The position numbers and the translations under genes were made by a program. Below are positions 44,376-54,300 of a stretch of 64,000 nucleotides of DNA, piece by piece. The notes under the pieces are model-generated. The model ran no database searches. It had not been told where the DNA came from and saw nothing but the letters and a program-made list of their open reading frames with translations. Numbering within the stretch: position 1 is the first letter of the stretch; every line of letters begins with the position of its first letter. The stretch lies in assembly GCA_947503155.1 (NCBI GenBank), contig CANNCL010000001.1:930001-994000 (forward strand), read 5' to 3'. The DNA is from an uncultured Erythrobacter sp. GTDB lineage: Bacteria; Pseudomonadota; Alphaproteobacteria; Sphingomonadales; Sphingomonadaceae.

Positions 44376-45803
44376 ATGGTCACTCAATATAAAAACCTCA
44401 TCAATGGTGAGATGGTCACAACCGGCGAATGGCTCGACGTGGTCAATCCGGCCAATGAAGAAGTGATCGGCCAAGTGCCCGCTTGCGGCCAAGGCGAACT
44501 CGACAAAGCTGTTGCTGCCGCGCGTGCTGCTTTCAAGACGTGGAAGAACACCCCGATCGAGGAACGCCGCGCCGCCATCATGGCAATTTCTGGGGCGATC
44601 AAAGAAAACGCTGATGAACTTTATCGACTGCTGACCAGCGAGCAGGGCAAGCCGCACGATCAAGCGAAAGGCGAGATTTACGGCGCAGCTGGCATGTCCG
44701 CAGCGCAATCGACGCTGGAGCTGGCTGAAGAAATTACCGAGGATAGCGACACGCGGCTATCACGTACGCGCCGCGTCCCGGTTGGCGTTGTCGGCGGTAT
44801 CGTGCCGTGGAATTTCCCGGTGATGATGGCGGTTCAGAAAATTGCGCCTGCGATGCTGTCGGGCTGCACCATTGTGCTGAAGCCTTCGCCGTTCACGCCG
44901 CTGACCACTTTGCGGATTGCTGAATTGATCGCCGACAAAGTGCCGGCAGGTGTCGTCAATATCATCACGGGCGAAGACGATCTTGGCCCGATGATCACGG
45001 CGCATCCTGACATCGACAAAATCACCTTCACCGGTTCGACCGCGACCGGTAAGAAAATCATGGAAGGCGCCAGCGCCGACCTAAAACGCATCACATTGGA
45101 ACTGGGCGGTAATGACGCCTCGATCGTGATGCCGGATGCTGATCCTAAGAAAGTTGCAGAGCAATTGTTCTGGGCCAGCTTCAGCAATGCGGGCCAAATC
45201 TGCGTCGCGGCTAAGCGCACATATATCCACGAAGATATCTATGACGAGCTGAGCCAGGCCATCGCTGACTATGCCAAGAATATTACCGTTGGTGACGGCG
45301 CGCAGCAGGGAACGGGCGTCGGTCCGATACAGAACAAAAAACAATATGACCGCGTCGTGGAATTGATCTCGGACGCCAAAGACAATGGCTATAAGTTCCT
45401 GACCGGCGGCGATGTCGACCCGTCTGGCACAGGCTATTATGTGCCAATCACCATCCTCGACAATCCGCCCGAAGACGCGCGGATTGTGGCCGAAGAGCAA
45501 TTTGGCCCTGTGATGCCGCTGATGAAGTTCTCAACCGAAGAAGAAGCAATCGCGCGGGCGAATGCTTCGGAATATGGGTTGGCGGGCGCGGTTTGGACCG
45601 CGGATACGGATAACGGCGTGAAGATTGCTGAACAGCTTGAAACCGGTACCGTGTGGGTCAATGAATTCCTGCACCTGTCGCCATTCGCACCGTTTGGCGG
45701 GCATAAGCAATCGGGCTTTGGCGCTGAATATGGCACGGAAGGCTTGAAAGAGTTCACCTATCCGCAGGTCATCACGGTCAAGAAAGACAATGTGGTCGCC
45801 TAA
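44376..45803 (+). CDS. NAD(P)-dependent aldehyde dehydrogenase
   Basis: 475 aa from ATG 44376 (GGGAGAG upstream). NAD site GGIVPWNFPVMM and FTGSTATGKKIM, general base Glu in LELGGND and catalytic Cys in FSNAGQICVAAKR are intact. The general architecture fits medium-chain or betaine-aldehyde-like dehydrogenases. The substrate cannot be inferred from its neighbours (a glutathione transferase on the other strand and a secreted hydrolase). Confidence 0.92.
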   Translation: MVTQYKNLINGEMVTTGEWLDVVNPANEEVIGQVPACGQGELDKAVAAARAAFKTWKNTPIEERRAAIMAISGAIKENADELYRLLTSEQGKPHDQAKGEIYGAAGMSAAQSTLELAEEITEDSDTRLSRTRRVPVGVVGGIVPWNFPVMMAVQKIAPAMLSGCTIVLKPSPFTPLTTLRIAELIADKVPAGVVNIITGEDDLGPMITAHPDIDKITFTGSTATGKKIMEGASADLKRITLELGGNDASIVMPDADPKKVAEQLFWASFSNAGQICVAAKRTYIHEDIYDELSQAIADYAKNITVGDGAQQGTGVGPIQNKKQYDRVVELISDAKDNGYKFLTGGDVDPSGTGYYVPITILDNPPEDARIVAEEQFGPVMPLMKFSTEEEAIARANASEYGLAGAVWTADTDNGVKIAEQLETGTVWVNEFLHLSPFAPFGGHKQSGFGAEYGTEGLKEFTYPQVITVKKDNVVA

Positions 45804-45824
45804 CCGCTAACCACATGGAGTTAC

Positions 45825-45864
45825 AAGAAGCCCGCTCGGAGCGATCCGGGCGGGCTTCTTTGTC
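45825..45864. terminator. Terminator between convergent genes
   Basis: A 15-bp stem (45825-45839 with 45846-45860, one G-T pair) is followed by TTTGT. It ends the aldehyde dehydrogenase transcript and is close to the stop of the opposing hydrolase. Confidence 0.85.
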
Positions 45865-45866
45865 TC

Positions 45867-47204
45867 TTACTCGCCGGCGGATTTGCGGTGCATTTCTAGC
45901 CCCAATGCCCAGCGCCGCTGAAATCCGCGCCAATGATTGGGTTCTTCTTCGCCCGCCATTGTGCCGTTGAGCTGTTCGCCAAAAGACACGTCCCAAGTGC
46001 CGTCATTCGCATTCACCGTAGGCACATTGAGATAGGAGGCCATGGCCTCGTTATCTTTCAAGCTGCGGTCCAAAAATGCGGCGACAAAATGCTGATTGAT
46101 CGCGTTGATCCGGTCCTGCCGCCACACCGGTTCGTTCATAAATTCAATCGCGCGAAACGGTGCGCCTTCTTCAAAATCCAAGGCGTTGCCGACAATATTG
46201 TGCCGTGCGTCGCGGAAGACGAGCATATGGCGATCGGTCCCTGTCAGCTGATCGAAAATCCAGCTTACGCCTGCTGAGTGATTGGCCACGTCATCTTCGC
46301 CGCCAGAAACGATGAGGACCGGGATTGAAATTTCGGCCAACCCTTCTGCTGACCAAACCCGGTTATCGGGCTGGCCGCCCCAAGGCGCAAAGACCGCGAC
46401 TGCGTCGATACCAGCATCCACGCTGGCCGCCGCGCCAACAGGAGCCATCGCGTCGCTGGGCACAGCATCAAACGTGCTGCTGTCGTAATCATAATCGCCG
46501 CCCGCAGTCGCAAGCGCACCGTAACCACCCATCGAATATCCGATCAGCCCGACTTTTTCCGGGTTAATCAGTCCGAATATCCCGCCATCTTCGGTCCCAT
46601 TACGCTCCAACACTTGCGCCAACACCTGACGTTGATCGAGCGAACGGCTGGCCAATACTGTGGCAAAAGAATGGATAAAGTCGGTCGCTCCCTCCAGCTT
46701 CATATCCGCATGGTCAATTGAGGCGACGACATATCCGCGCGATGCGATGTGCTCGGCAAGATTGCTGAACTGTGTGTTCCACCCGTTAAACCCGTGAGAC
46801 ATGATGACGAGCGGGAATTGCCCTTCTTCTATTGCGGCGGCGCCGGTGTAGGCCCGGCCTGAATATTGAAGCGTGATCGGCTCCATATCAGGTGGCTCCA
46901 TCGTGTGCGTGTAGGTGATTGGCTCTGCATCAATTGCGGCCGCTGGATAATACATCCGCACTTGCAATTCGCGCGTGACGCTTTGCGTGCCGCCGGTTGC
47001 CATATCCAATTTGCCGAAGGTCAGCCGGTCCGGCATCGCGAACGTCATTTCCTGAGTGCCCACCGCATAATCACCCGCTCGGCCCAGTTCAGGCGCCTCG
47101 CCCGGCGTTCCTTCATGCACATTTGGTGCCGCGACATAGGCAGCGGTTGCTCCGCCAATGCCCACGAAAGCGAGGGCCGCGAGAGCAATGTGACGTTTCT
47201 TCAT
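45867..47204 (-). CDS. Secreted alpha/beta hydrolase (acetylhydrolase/chlorophyllase-like)
   Basis: 445 aa from ATG 47204, preceded by AGGA at good spacing (ATG 47210 is the alternative). Signal/anchor helix IALAALAFVGIGGATAAYVAA. The alpha/beta core has VIMSHGFNGWNTQFSNLAEH, nucleophile GLIGYSMGGYGAL and FAPWGGQ. The layout resembles platelet-activating-factor acetylhydrolase- or chlorophyllase-type hydrolases. The domain is exposed to the periplasm. Divergent from the MBL-fold gene. Confidence 0.82.
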   Translation of the reverse strand: MKKRHIALAALAFVGIGGATAAYVAAPNVHEGTPGEAPELGRAGDYAVGTQEMTFAMPDRLTFGKLDMATGGTQSVTRELQVRMYYPAAAIDAEPITYTHTMEPPDMEPITLQYSGRAYTGAAAIEEGQFPLVIMSHGFNGWNTQFSNLAEHIASRGYVVASIDHADMKLEGATDFIHSFATVLASRSLDQRQVLAQVLERNGTEDGGIFGLINPEKVGLIGYSMGGYGALATAGGDYDYDSSTFDAVPSDAMAPVGAAASVDAGIDAVAVFAPWGGQPDNRVWSAEGLAEISIPVLIVSGGEDDVANHSAGVSWIFDQLTGTDRHMLVFRDARHNIVGNALDFEEGAPFRAIEFMNEPVWRQDRINAINQHFVAAFLDRSLKDNEAMASYLNVPTVNANDGTWDVSFGEQLNGTMAGEEEPNHWRGFQRRWALGLEMHRKSAGE

Positions 47205-47301
47205 AAGCATTCCTAAGTCGTAACTGGCATTTGCGAGAGCTTGCCACGCCCCTGCATTCCGGGGCACTCTTCGCAGCGAAACCGGAAAAGGGGAAGGGTG
47301 C

Positions 47302-48222
47302 GTGAGTGACGGGCTGACAAGCTGGCAGGTGGGTGACGCCAAAATTACCGCTTTGGTTGAGCAAGACCTGATCATGGACGGATTGATCAGCAAGGCGAAG
47401 CCGGATGCTCTGGCTGAGATCCCATGGCTGCGCCCACATTTTGTCGATGCGGATGGCCGTATGCTGGCACTCGTCCAATGTTTTGTGATTGAGATCGGCG
47501 GCAAAATCGTGGTGGTGGACACGTGTGTCGGTGACGAGAAAGACCTACCCAGCGACCCGGCATGGCACCGCAAACATTTTGGGCTGCTCGCGAAGTTCCA
47601 CGCTGCCGGGTTCGCACCCGAAACCGTCGATATGGTGCTGTGTACGCATCTGCATCTGGATCATGTTGGTATCAACACGCATTTGTCGGACGGGAAGTGG
47701 GAGCCGACATTCACCAATGCGCGGTATCTGTTTGCACGAACCGAATATGAATATTGGGAGGCCGAGGCGAATAAAGAGCCGGTCGATCCGCGGACGATTG
47801 AGAGCCCATTTGAGCGGTTTCAGGCGGGGTTTCAGGCAACGCAACGCTGCGTCCATGAACAATCGGTTGAACCGGTGATGGCGGCAGGTCTCGCAGAATT
47901 GGTTGATCCTCCGTGTGAGCCGCTTCCCGGATTGCGTTTGGTGCCAACCATTGGACACACGCCCGGCCATGTCAGCGTAGAGGTGCAATCGCGCGGCGAG
48001 GCGGCGCTGATCACCGGCGATGCGTTCCATCATCCTTGCCAGATTGCGCGGGCAGATTGGGCCACCGTGGCGGATTATGATCGTGCGCAATCTTCGGCCA
48101 CTCGTGCGCGGATGCTGGAGGAGTTGGGGGCGTCGGGCGCTTTGATGCTAGGCACCCATTTTGCGAAGCCAACCGGCGGCCGCGTGGTGCGCGATGGGAA
48201 CAGTTGGAAATTGGTATCATGA
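47302..48222 (+). CDS. MBL-fold metallohydrolase, candidate lactonase
   Basis: 306 aa from GTG 47302 with GGGGAAGGG before it. The zinc-binding motif is His116-x-His118-x-Asp120-His121 (THLHLDHVG), with further ligands in GHTPGHVS, TGDAFHH and a late GTHF. The pattern is shared by AHL lactonases and related quorum-quenching hydrolases. Its stop overlaps the start of the kinase-DUF6285 gene (ATGA). In this setting it could open gamma-lactones to 4-hydroxy acids, which is inference. Confidence 0.85.
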   Translation: MSDGLTSWQVGDAKITALVEQDLIMDGLISKAKPDALAEIPWLRPHFVDADGRMLALVQCFVIEIGGKIVVVDTCVGDEKDLPSDPAWHRKHFGLLAKFHAAGFAPETVDMVLCTHLHLDHVGINTHLSDGKWEPTFTNARYLFARTEYEYWEAEANKEPVDPRTIESPFERFQAGFQATQRCVHEQSVEPVMAAGLAELVDPPCEPLPGLRLVPTIGHTPGHVSVEVQSRGEAALITGDAFHHPCQIARADWATVADYDRAQSSATRARMLEELGASGALMLGTHFAKPTGGRVVRDGNSWKLVS

Positions 48223-49565
48223 TGGGCGCCGATGAACTTTTGGCCGGACTTGCGATCGTGTGCGAACGCGCAGGCATGGCTGAACCTAGCGCGCTCGAAC
48301 GGCTGACCGGCGGCGCGACGATGGAGAGCTGGCGATTTGAAGCGGGCGGTGATGCCTATGTCCTGCGCCGCGCGCCCAGCCTCGAATTTATGGAAGGTCG
48401 CCCATACGGACATGATGCCGAGGCCGCGATCATCCGCGCGGCTTTCGCCAAAGGGGTAACCGCGCCGGAAGTGGTGGCGGAATTGGAGCCGAGTGACGGG
48501 ATCGGATCCGGTTTTGTGATGCGGGCGTTGCCGGGGACGCCGAACCCGAAAGAAATTCTCCAAATGGAAGACGCGGCGGCCTTGCTGAAAGAGGCGGCGC
48601 GCGATTTGGCACGGATTCACTCCATCAACCGAGGTGACGTTCCGCAGGCCGTGCCTGTGATGGATTACCGAGCGGCGATAGCGGACCTGCGCGCGCAATT
48701 TGAAGAGGCGGGCGGTGACCGTCCGATCATCGCGCTGGGCCTGAAATGGATGGAGGACAATTGCCCTGAACCGTGTGAACCGGTGTTGGTGCATGGCGAC
48801 TACCGGCTCGGCAATCTGCTGGCGGAGGATTCGCGGCTCACCGGAGTGCTCGATTGGGAGCTGGCGCATTTTGGCGACCGGCACGAGGATTTGGCGTTTG
48901 GTTGCATGGCCGTGTGGCGGTTTGCGCGGTATGATCGGCCCGCGTTGGGCCTGGGTTCGCTGGAGGATTATTTCGCCGCTTATGAGGCAGAAAGCGGCGT
49001 CAAAGTAGACCGCGAACGATTCCGCTATTGGATGATCCATCGCACGGTTTGGTGGGCGATGGGGTGCCTGAAGATGGCGGCGCAATGGCGCTCAGGTGCG
49101 GACCGGATGCTGGAACGCGTGGTGATTTCGCGGCGCACGAGCGAGCAGGAATTGGATTTACTGATGCTGCTGGAGGAGGATGCGCCTTTTCATGAAAGGA
49201 GACGCCAACCTAGCAAAAGATTTAGCGACAATTATGAGCCGAAAGGTCAAGCCGATATTGGCGAAATTGCAACGGCGATTTCCGAATGGTTAGGGTCGGT
49301 GAAGCATCGGATGGAAGGCCATGACAGGTTCCAATTGGCGGTCGCTCGCAATGCCTTGGGCATTATTGGGCGCGACATTCATAGGCAGTTTTCTTGCCTC
49401 GACGAGCAAGATGCTGCGGAAGATATTTTGATGGGCACGGTGTCGTTGGCTAGCAAGGAACTGTTGTCACAGCTCAAATTCGATGTGCTCGAAATGGTTG
49501 GCGTTGATTCCCCGAAATACCCCGCACTTGCCGTGGCTCGAAAAAAATGGACCGGAGAAGACTAA
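48219..49565 (+). CDS. 4-hydroxyacyl-CoA kinase-like protein fused to DUF6285 (LvaA-LvaB-like)
   Basis: 448 aa. Residues 1-~322 form an aminoglycoside-phosphotransferase-like kinase: catalytic loop HGDYRLGN (192-199) and metal-binding DWE (212-214), as in ACAD10/ACAD11 and LvaA. A ~25-residue basic linker (ERRRQPSKRFSDNYEPKGQ) leads to a DUF6285 domain (349-448): MEGHDRFQLAVARNALGII and the C-terminal VDSPKYPALA. DUF6285 is normally a separate small protein next to the kinase. DNA from the linker onward looks more A/T-rich. ATG 48219 overlaps the previous stop. Confidence 0.8.
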   Translation: MMGADELLAGLAIVCERAGMAEPSALERLTGGATMESWRFEAGGDAYVLRRAPSLEFMEGRPYGHDAEAAIIRAAFAKGVTAPEVVAELEPSDGIGSGFVMRALPGTPNPKEILQMEDAAALLKEAARDLARIHSINRGDVPQAVPVMDYRAAIADLRAQFEEAGGDRPIIALGLKWMEDNCPEPCEPVLVHGDYRLGNLLAEDSRLTGVLDWELAHFGDRHEDLAFGCMAVWRFARYDRPALGLGSLEDYFAAYEAESGVKVDRERFRYWMIHRTVWWAMGCLKMAAQWRSGADRMLERVVISRRTSEQELDLLMLLEEDAPFHERRRQPSKRFSDNYEPKGQADIGEIATAISEWLGSVKHRMEGHDRFQLAVARNALGIIGRDIHRQFSCLDEQDAAEDILMGTVSLASKELLSQLKFDVLEMVGVDSPKYPALAVARKKWTGED

Positions 49566-50852
49566 ATGGACTTCGCAATACCTGCCGACCTCGCCGCCTA
49601 CCTGACTGAACTCGACGCTTTCATCGAGGCGGAGATTAAGCCGCTTGAAAACCAAGACGACAATATCCGCTTCTTCGATCACCGCCGCGAATATGCGCGG
49701 ACGGATTTTGAGGGCGGGGGATTGCCGCGCAAAGAATGGGAGGACTTGCTCAAACAAGCCACCGCGCGCAGCGATAAGGCCGGCCATTGGCGCTATTCAG
49801 CGCCCAAGAAATACGGCGGGCAGGACGGCAGCAATGTGGGCATGGCCGTTATCCGCGAACATTTTGCGAAGCAGGGGCTGGGCCTGCACAACGACCTTCA
49901 GAACGAACACAGCATCGTCGGCAATTTCCCCTTCGTCGCCATGTTCGACCAATGGGGCACAGAGGAACAAAAGGCCGAATTTATCACTGGCGGTTTTGAG
50001 CGGAAGCGCCGCGTCGCCTTTGGCCTCACAGAACCTGATCACGGCTCAGACGCGACCCATATGGAAACAACGGCGGTGCGCGAAACGCGCGACGGGGTCG
50101 ATGGCTGGCTGATCAATGGCGAGAAAATGTGGATCACCGGCATGCATGTCGCCACCCATTGCGCAATGTTTGCGCGCACTAGCGGCGATGCGGGCGCGGC
50201 TAGCGGGATCACCTGTTTCCTCGTCCCCAATCCCAATCCGGGCATTAAGATTGAGGAGTGGATGTGGACTTTCAACATGCCCACCGATCACCCGCGATTG
50301 TCAGTGAATGATGTCTGGGTGCCCGACAGCGCGATCCTTGGCGTGGAGGGGCGCGGGCTGTCGCTGGCGCAAAGCTTCGTCCATCAAAACCGCATCCGTC
50401 AGGCGGCGAGTTCCTGCGGCGCGGCGCAATTCTGCGTTGATGAAAGCGTCAAATATGCGCGCCAACGCAAACCGTTCGGCACCGAACTTGCCCGCAATCA
50501 GGCGATCCAATTCCCGCTGGTGGAGCTGGAGACGCAATGCGAAATGCTGCGCCTGCTGATATTCAAAACCGCATGGCAAATGGACAATATGCCGCATGAG
50601 GAGATTGAACGCACGATCTCTGACAAGGTTTCGATGTGCAATTATTGGGCGAACCGGCTGGTCTGCGACGCCGCCGACCGCGCGATGCAGGTCCATGGCG
50701 GCATCGGTTATTCGCGGCACAAACCCTTCGAACACATCTACCGCCACCACCGCCGGTATCGCATCACCGAGGGCAGCGAGGAGATTCAGATGCGCAAGGT
50801 TGGCGCGTATTTGTTCGGCTATTTGGGGCCGAAACGGGGCCAGTTTGGGTGA
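49566..50852 (+). CDS. Acyl-CoA dehydrogenase family protein (LvaC/ACAD11-like)
   Basis: 428 aa; its ATG abuts the kinase stop. FAD/substrate blocks: FGLTEPDHGSDATHM, WITGMHVATH, RQRKPFGTELARNQAIQF, QVHGGIGYSRHKPFEHIYRHHR and RITEGSEEIQ. The general length and the arrangement with an APH-type kinase match ACAD10/11 and LvaC, which turn 4-phosphoacyl-CoA into 3-hydroxyacyl-CoA. Specificity in this organism is inferred from gene order. Confidence 0.88.
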   Translation: MDFAIPADLAAYLTELDAFIEAEIKPLENQDDNIRFFDHRREYARTDFEGGGLPRKEWEDLLKQATARSDKAGHWRYSAPKKYGGQDGSNVGMAVIREHFAKQGLGLHNDLQNEHSIVGNFPFVAMFDQWGTEEQKAEFITGGFERKRRVAFGLTEPDHGSDATHMETTAVRETRDGVDGWLINGEKMWITGMHVATHCAMFARTSGDAGAASGITCFLVPNPNPGIKIEEWMWTFNMPTDHPRLSVNDVWVPDSAILGVEGRGLSLAQSFVHQNRIRQAASSCGAAQFCVDESVKYARQRKPFGTELARNQAIQFPLVELETQCEMLRLLIFKTAWQMDNMPHEEIERTISDKVSMCNYWANRLVCDAADRAMQVHGGIGYSRHKPFEHIYRHHRRYRITEGSEEIQMRKVGAYLFGYLGPKRGQFG

Positions 50853-51328
50853 GTAACGAATTTCGCTCAATTCTCTTCGTCTCACTCATCGTGGTTGTGA
50901 TGGGAGCCTTAGTTGCCTTCAGCAGCCCTAGGGAAGGCCAGAAAGTTGTTGTGAGCGACCCCACCGAGGGTCCGGAAATTGGGGAATTTAGCGGTGTTTG
51001 GTCCCGTGGTTTCGAATATTCAGTTTTTCACGAAGGCATGACTTATGAAGGAACAAGGAACCAATCGCATGAGAGCTATCTAAATAGTCGTTCTGGTTGG
51101 TTAGAAAGTAGGATCGAGATGACTTACCGACGATGTAAGCCGAACGCTTTTTACCGGGAGGGACAGACTTACTACATTTCGTTCTATGGCAAGCGAACAG
51201 AGGGATCAGCCGGGCATCTTGGTTTGTATTCTGCTTTATATGAAGTCTGGAATGTCAGAAAGATTGAACCGGTGCCAAGTCTTTGTGACACTCCACAGGA
51301 TGGGCCCTCGAGGCTATCACGACCCTAG
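50849..51328 (+). CDS. Membrane-anchored small protein, unknown function
   Basis: 159 aa from GTG 50849, overlapping the dehydrogenase stop by four bases (GTGA). One N-terminal helix ILFVSLIVVVMGALVAF anchors a strand-rich periplasmic domain with Cys in YRRCKPN and SLCDTPQ and many Tyr/Arg/Ser. Base composition is lower in G+C than the genes before it. No family recognised; the start may be coupled to the operon upstream. Confidence 0.55.
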   Translation: MSNEFRSILFVSLIVVVMGALVAFSSPREGQKVVVSDPTEGPEIGEFSGVWSRGFEYSVFHEGMTYEGTRNQSHESYLNSRSGWLESRIEMTYRRCKPNAFYREGQTYYISFYGKRTEGSAGHLGLYSALYEVWNVRKIEPVPSLCDTPQDGPSRLSRP

Positions 51329-51381
51329 CAATATAATTTCGCCCCGCTAGTCTCCCATTCCAAACGAGGGAGACAATCAAA

Positions 51382-54300
51382 ATGCGCCGCACGACCGTCC
51401 GTTCAGTCGCCAAACTCACCGCAACTCTTATGGTGGGCTCAATGCTCGCCATGCCATCGCTCGCGCTCGCGCAGGACGACGAAGACGAAAGCTGGGACGT
51501 AGAGGCACCGCGCGGAGCGACTATCGAACAGGTGCCGATCCAGACGGATGAAGGCACTTGGATGGATGTCGATGTCTCGCCGGACGGGCAGACGCTCGCT
51601 TTCACCGTGCTGGGCGATATTTACACCATGCCGATCACAGGCGGCACACCAACACGGATTGCTTCGGGGCTCGCTTGGGAAGTGCAGCCGAGGTTCTCGC
51701 CTGATGGTTCGCGCATTGCGTTTACCTCTGACCGGGGCGGCGGCGACAATATCTGGGTGATGAACACCGATGGCTCCGACATGCGGCAGGTCACCGATGA
51801 AAACTTCCGCTTGCTCAATCAGCCGAGCTGGTCGCCGGATGGGCGCTTTATCATCGCTAAGAAGCATTTCACCACGGGCCGCTCTGCCGGGACGGGCGAG
51901 ATTTGGATGTATCACGTATCGGGCGGCGGCGGCGTTGCGGTGGTGGAACGGTCCAGCGAACAGCAACAAAAGGAGCTGGGCGAGCCGGTTTACTCCGCCG
52001 ATGGCGAGACGATTTATTACACCCGCAACACGACGCCGGGGAACACTTTTATCTATGCGCAGGATTCGCAAACCGGCATTTTCGCGATTGAGCGGCATGA
52101 TCTGGAAACCGGCGAAGTCACCACCGCGATTGACGGGTTTGGCGGCGCGGTGCGCCCGACCCCATCGCCCGACGGCACACAGATTGCATTCGTGCGGCGT
52201 GACAAGGATCAAAGCCAGCTGTGGGTGAAAGACATCGCCAGCGGGCGCGAACGGATGATTTACGGCGCGCTTGATCTCGATCTCCAAGAAACATGGGCGG
52301 TTTACGGCGTTTATCCCAACATGGATTGGACGCCCAACAGCAGCGCAATCGTCTTTTGGGCGGGCGGCAAATTGCGGCGGATTGATCGTGATGGGTCAAA
52401 TATGGCGGTGATCCCGTTTTCCATTGATGACACGCGCGGCATCGCCGATGCGCCGCACCCTGATATTGAAGTTTCCCCGGACAGTTTTGTCACAGCGATG
52501 CCGCGCTTTGCGCAACTTTCGCCCGACGGCACCCAGGTGGTGTTTGAAAGCCTTGGACGGCTCTACACAAAATCGGCGCGTGGCCGCGACGGACCGCGCC
52601 CGCTGACCGGCGCGAGCGACGTCGTGGAGGCGTTCCCAGCCTATAGCCGTGATGGTTCCAAACTCGCTTATGTCGAATGGACCGATGAGGGGCTTGGACG
52701 GATCATCGTAGCCGATGCGAACGGCGCCAATCCGCGCGCGGTGACGAGCGAGCCAGGCCATTATGCCGACCTAACCTTCTCCCCCGATGGCCGCCATATC
52801 GCTTATGAAAAACGTAGCGGCGGATACCTGACCTCGTCCGACTATTCAGAAAACACCGGTATCTACATGGTCCCTGTTTCAGGCGGCGACGCTATGCGGG
52901 TCAGTCGGTCCGGCTCGAACCCGCAATTTGGTTCGGATGCCGCGCGCATCTTTATGACGATGAGCCAAGATGGCGGCCTCGCGCTGGTTTCGTCCGACCT
53001 TAATGGAGAGCGTCAGCGCACACATGTGAAAGGCGACCTCGCCAATGATTTCCGCGTTGCCCCAGATGGTCTGACGGTCGCATTCCGGCAGAATTACGAA
53101 GTGTTCGCGATGCCGCTGCTGCCCGGCGGTCAGGCTGTGTCTGTTGGCGAAAGCGGCGGCGCGCTGCCGGTGGTGCGGGTTTCGACAGGCGGTGCAGATT
53201 ATATCGGCTGGTCGGGCGGCGGAGACACCGTTTTCTGGTCGATTGGCGCTGAATTGCGCAGCGCAAATGTCTCGGATTTCTTTGGCAATGCCCCCGCAGC
53301 CGAAGATGAAGAAGACGGTTATTCTCCGCCCGAAACAGGCATTTCAATGGCAATGACGGTTGAGGCGGCGCGGCCCACTGGCACCACCGTCATTACTGGC
53401 GCGCGCATCCTGACGATGGCTGCGGGCTTAGATGCCGATGACGCAGGCGCGATCGACAATGGCGTGATCGTGATCACGGGCGACCGTATCACCGCCATCG
53501 GCGCTGCGGATGCAGTTGATATTCCAGCGGGCGCGACGATGATCGACGCCGCCGGGCGCACAATCATGCCCGGATTGGTCGATGCCCACGCCCACGGTCC
53601 GCAAGGGGTTGGCGATTTCATCCCACAGCAAAACTGGCGCATGGTCCAAGATCTCGCAATGGGCGTGACGACAATCCACGACCCATCCAACGATGCCAGC
53701 CAAATCTTCGCTGCGGCTGAACGTCAGCGTGCCGGATTGCTGCTTGCTCCGCGCATTTTCTCCACCGGAGAGATCATTTACGGCGCGAAAGCGCCCAGCG
53801 TTTATGCGCGGATCGATTCTTATGAAGACGCGCTCGCGCATGTTCAGCGGATTAGGGCACAAGGCGGTATTTCGGTAAAGAATTACAACCAACCACGCCG
53901 GGAACAGCGCCAGATGGTCGCGCGCGCTGCGGCGGCAGAAAACATGCTGGTCGTGGCAGAGGGCGGATCGCTGTTTGGCATGGATATGAACCTGATTGCC
54001 GATGGCAACTCGACGATTGAACACAATGTGCCCGGCGATGTGTTTTACGAAGATGTTCTACAATTCTTCAGTCAATCGAATTCGAATTACACGCCTACGT
54101 TGAACGTTACCTATGGCGGTCTGGCTGGCGACCCATACTGGCGCCAAGCGATGGATGTGTTTGATCACCCATTGATGATCCACACGCCGCCGCGCTTGCT
54201 TCTTGCGCAAACAGGCAGGCGCACGACTGCGCCGGATTGGGCATTTGTTGACGACAATGCCGCCCGCGAAGCGCACAAATTGGCGCAGCGCGGTGTTCGC

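Noticed and set aside
47205..47573. Upstream extension of the secreted hydrolase ORF
   Set aside because: Overlaps the MBL-fold gene in antisense; the signal peptide at 47204 fixes the start.
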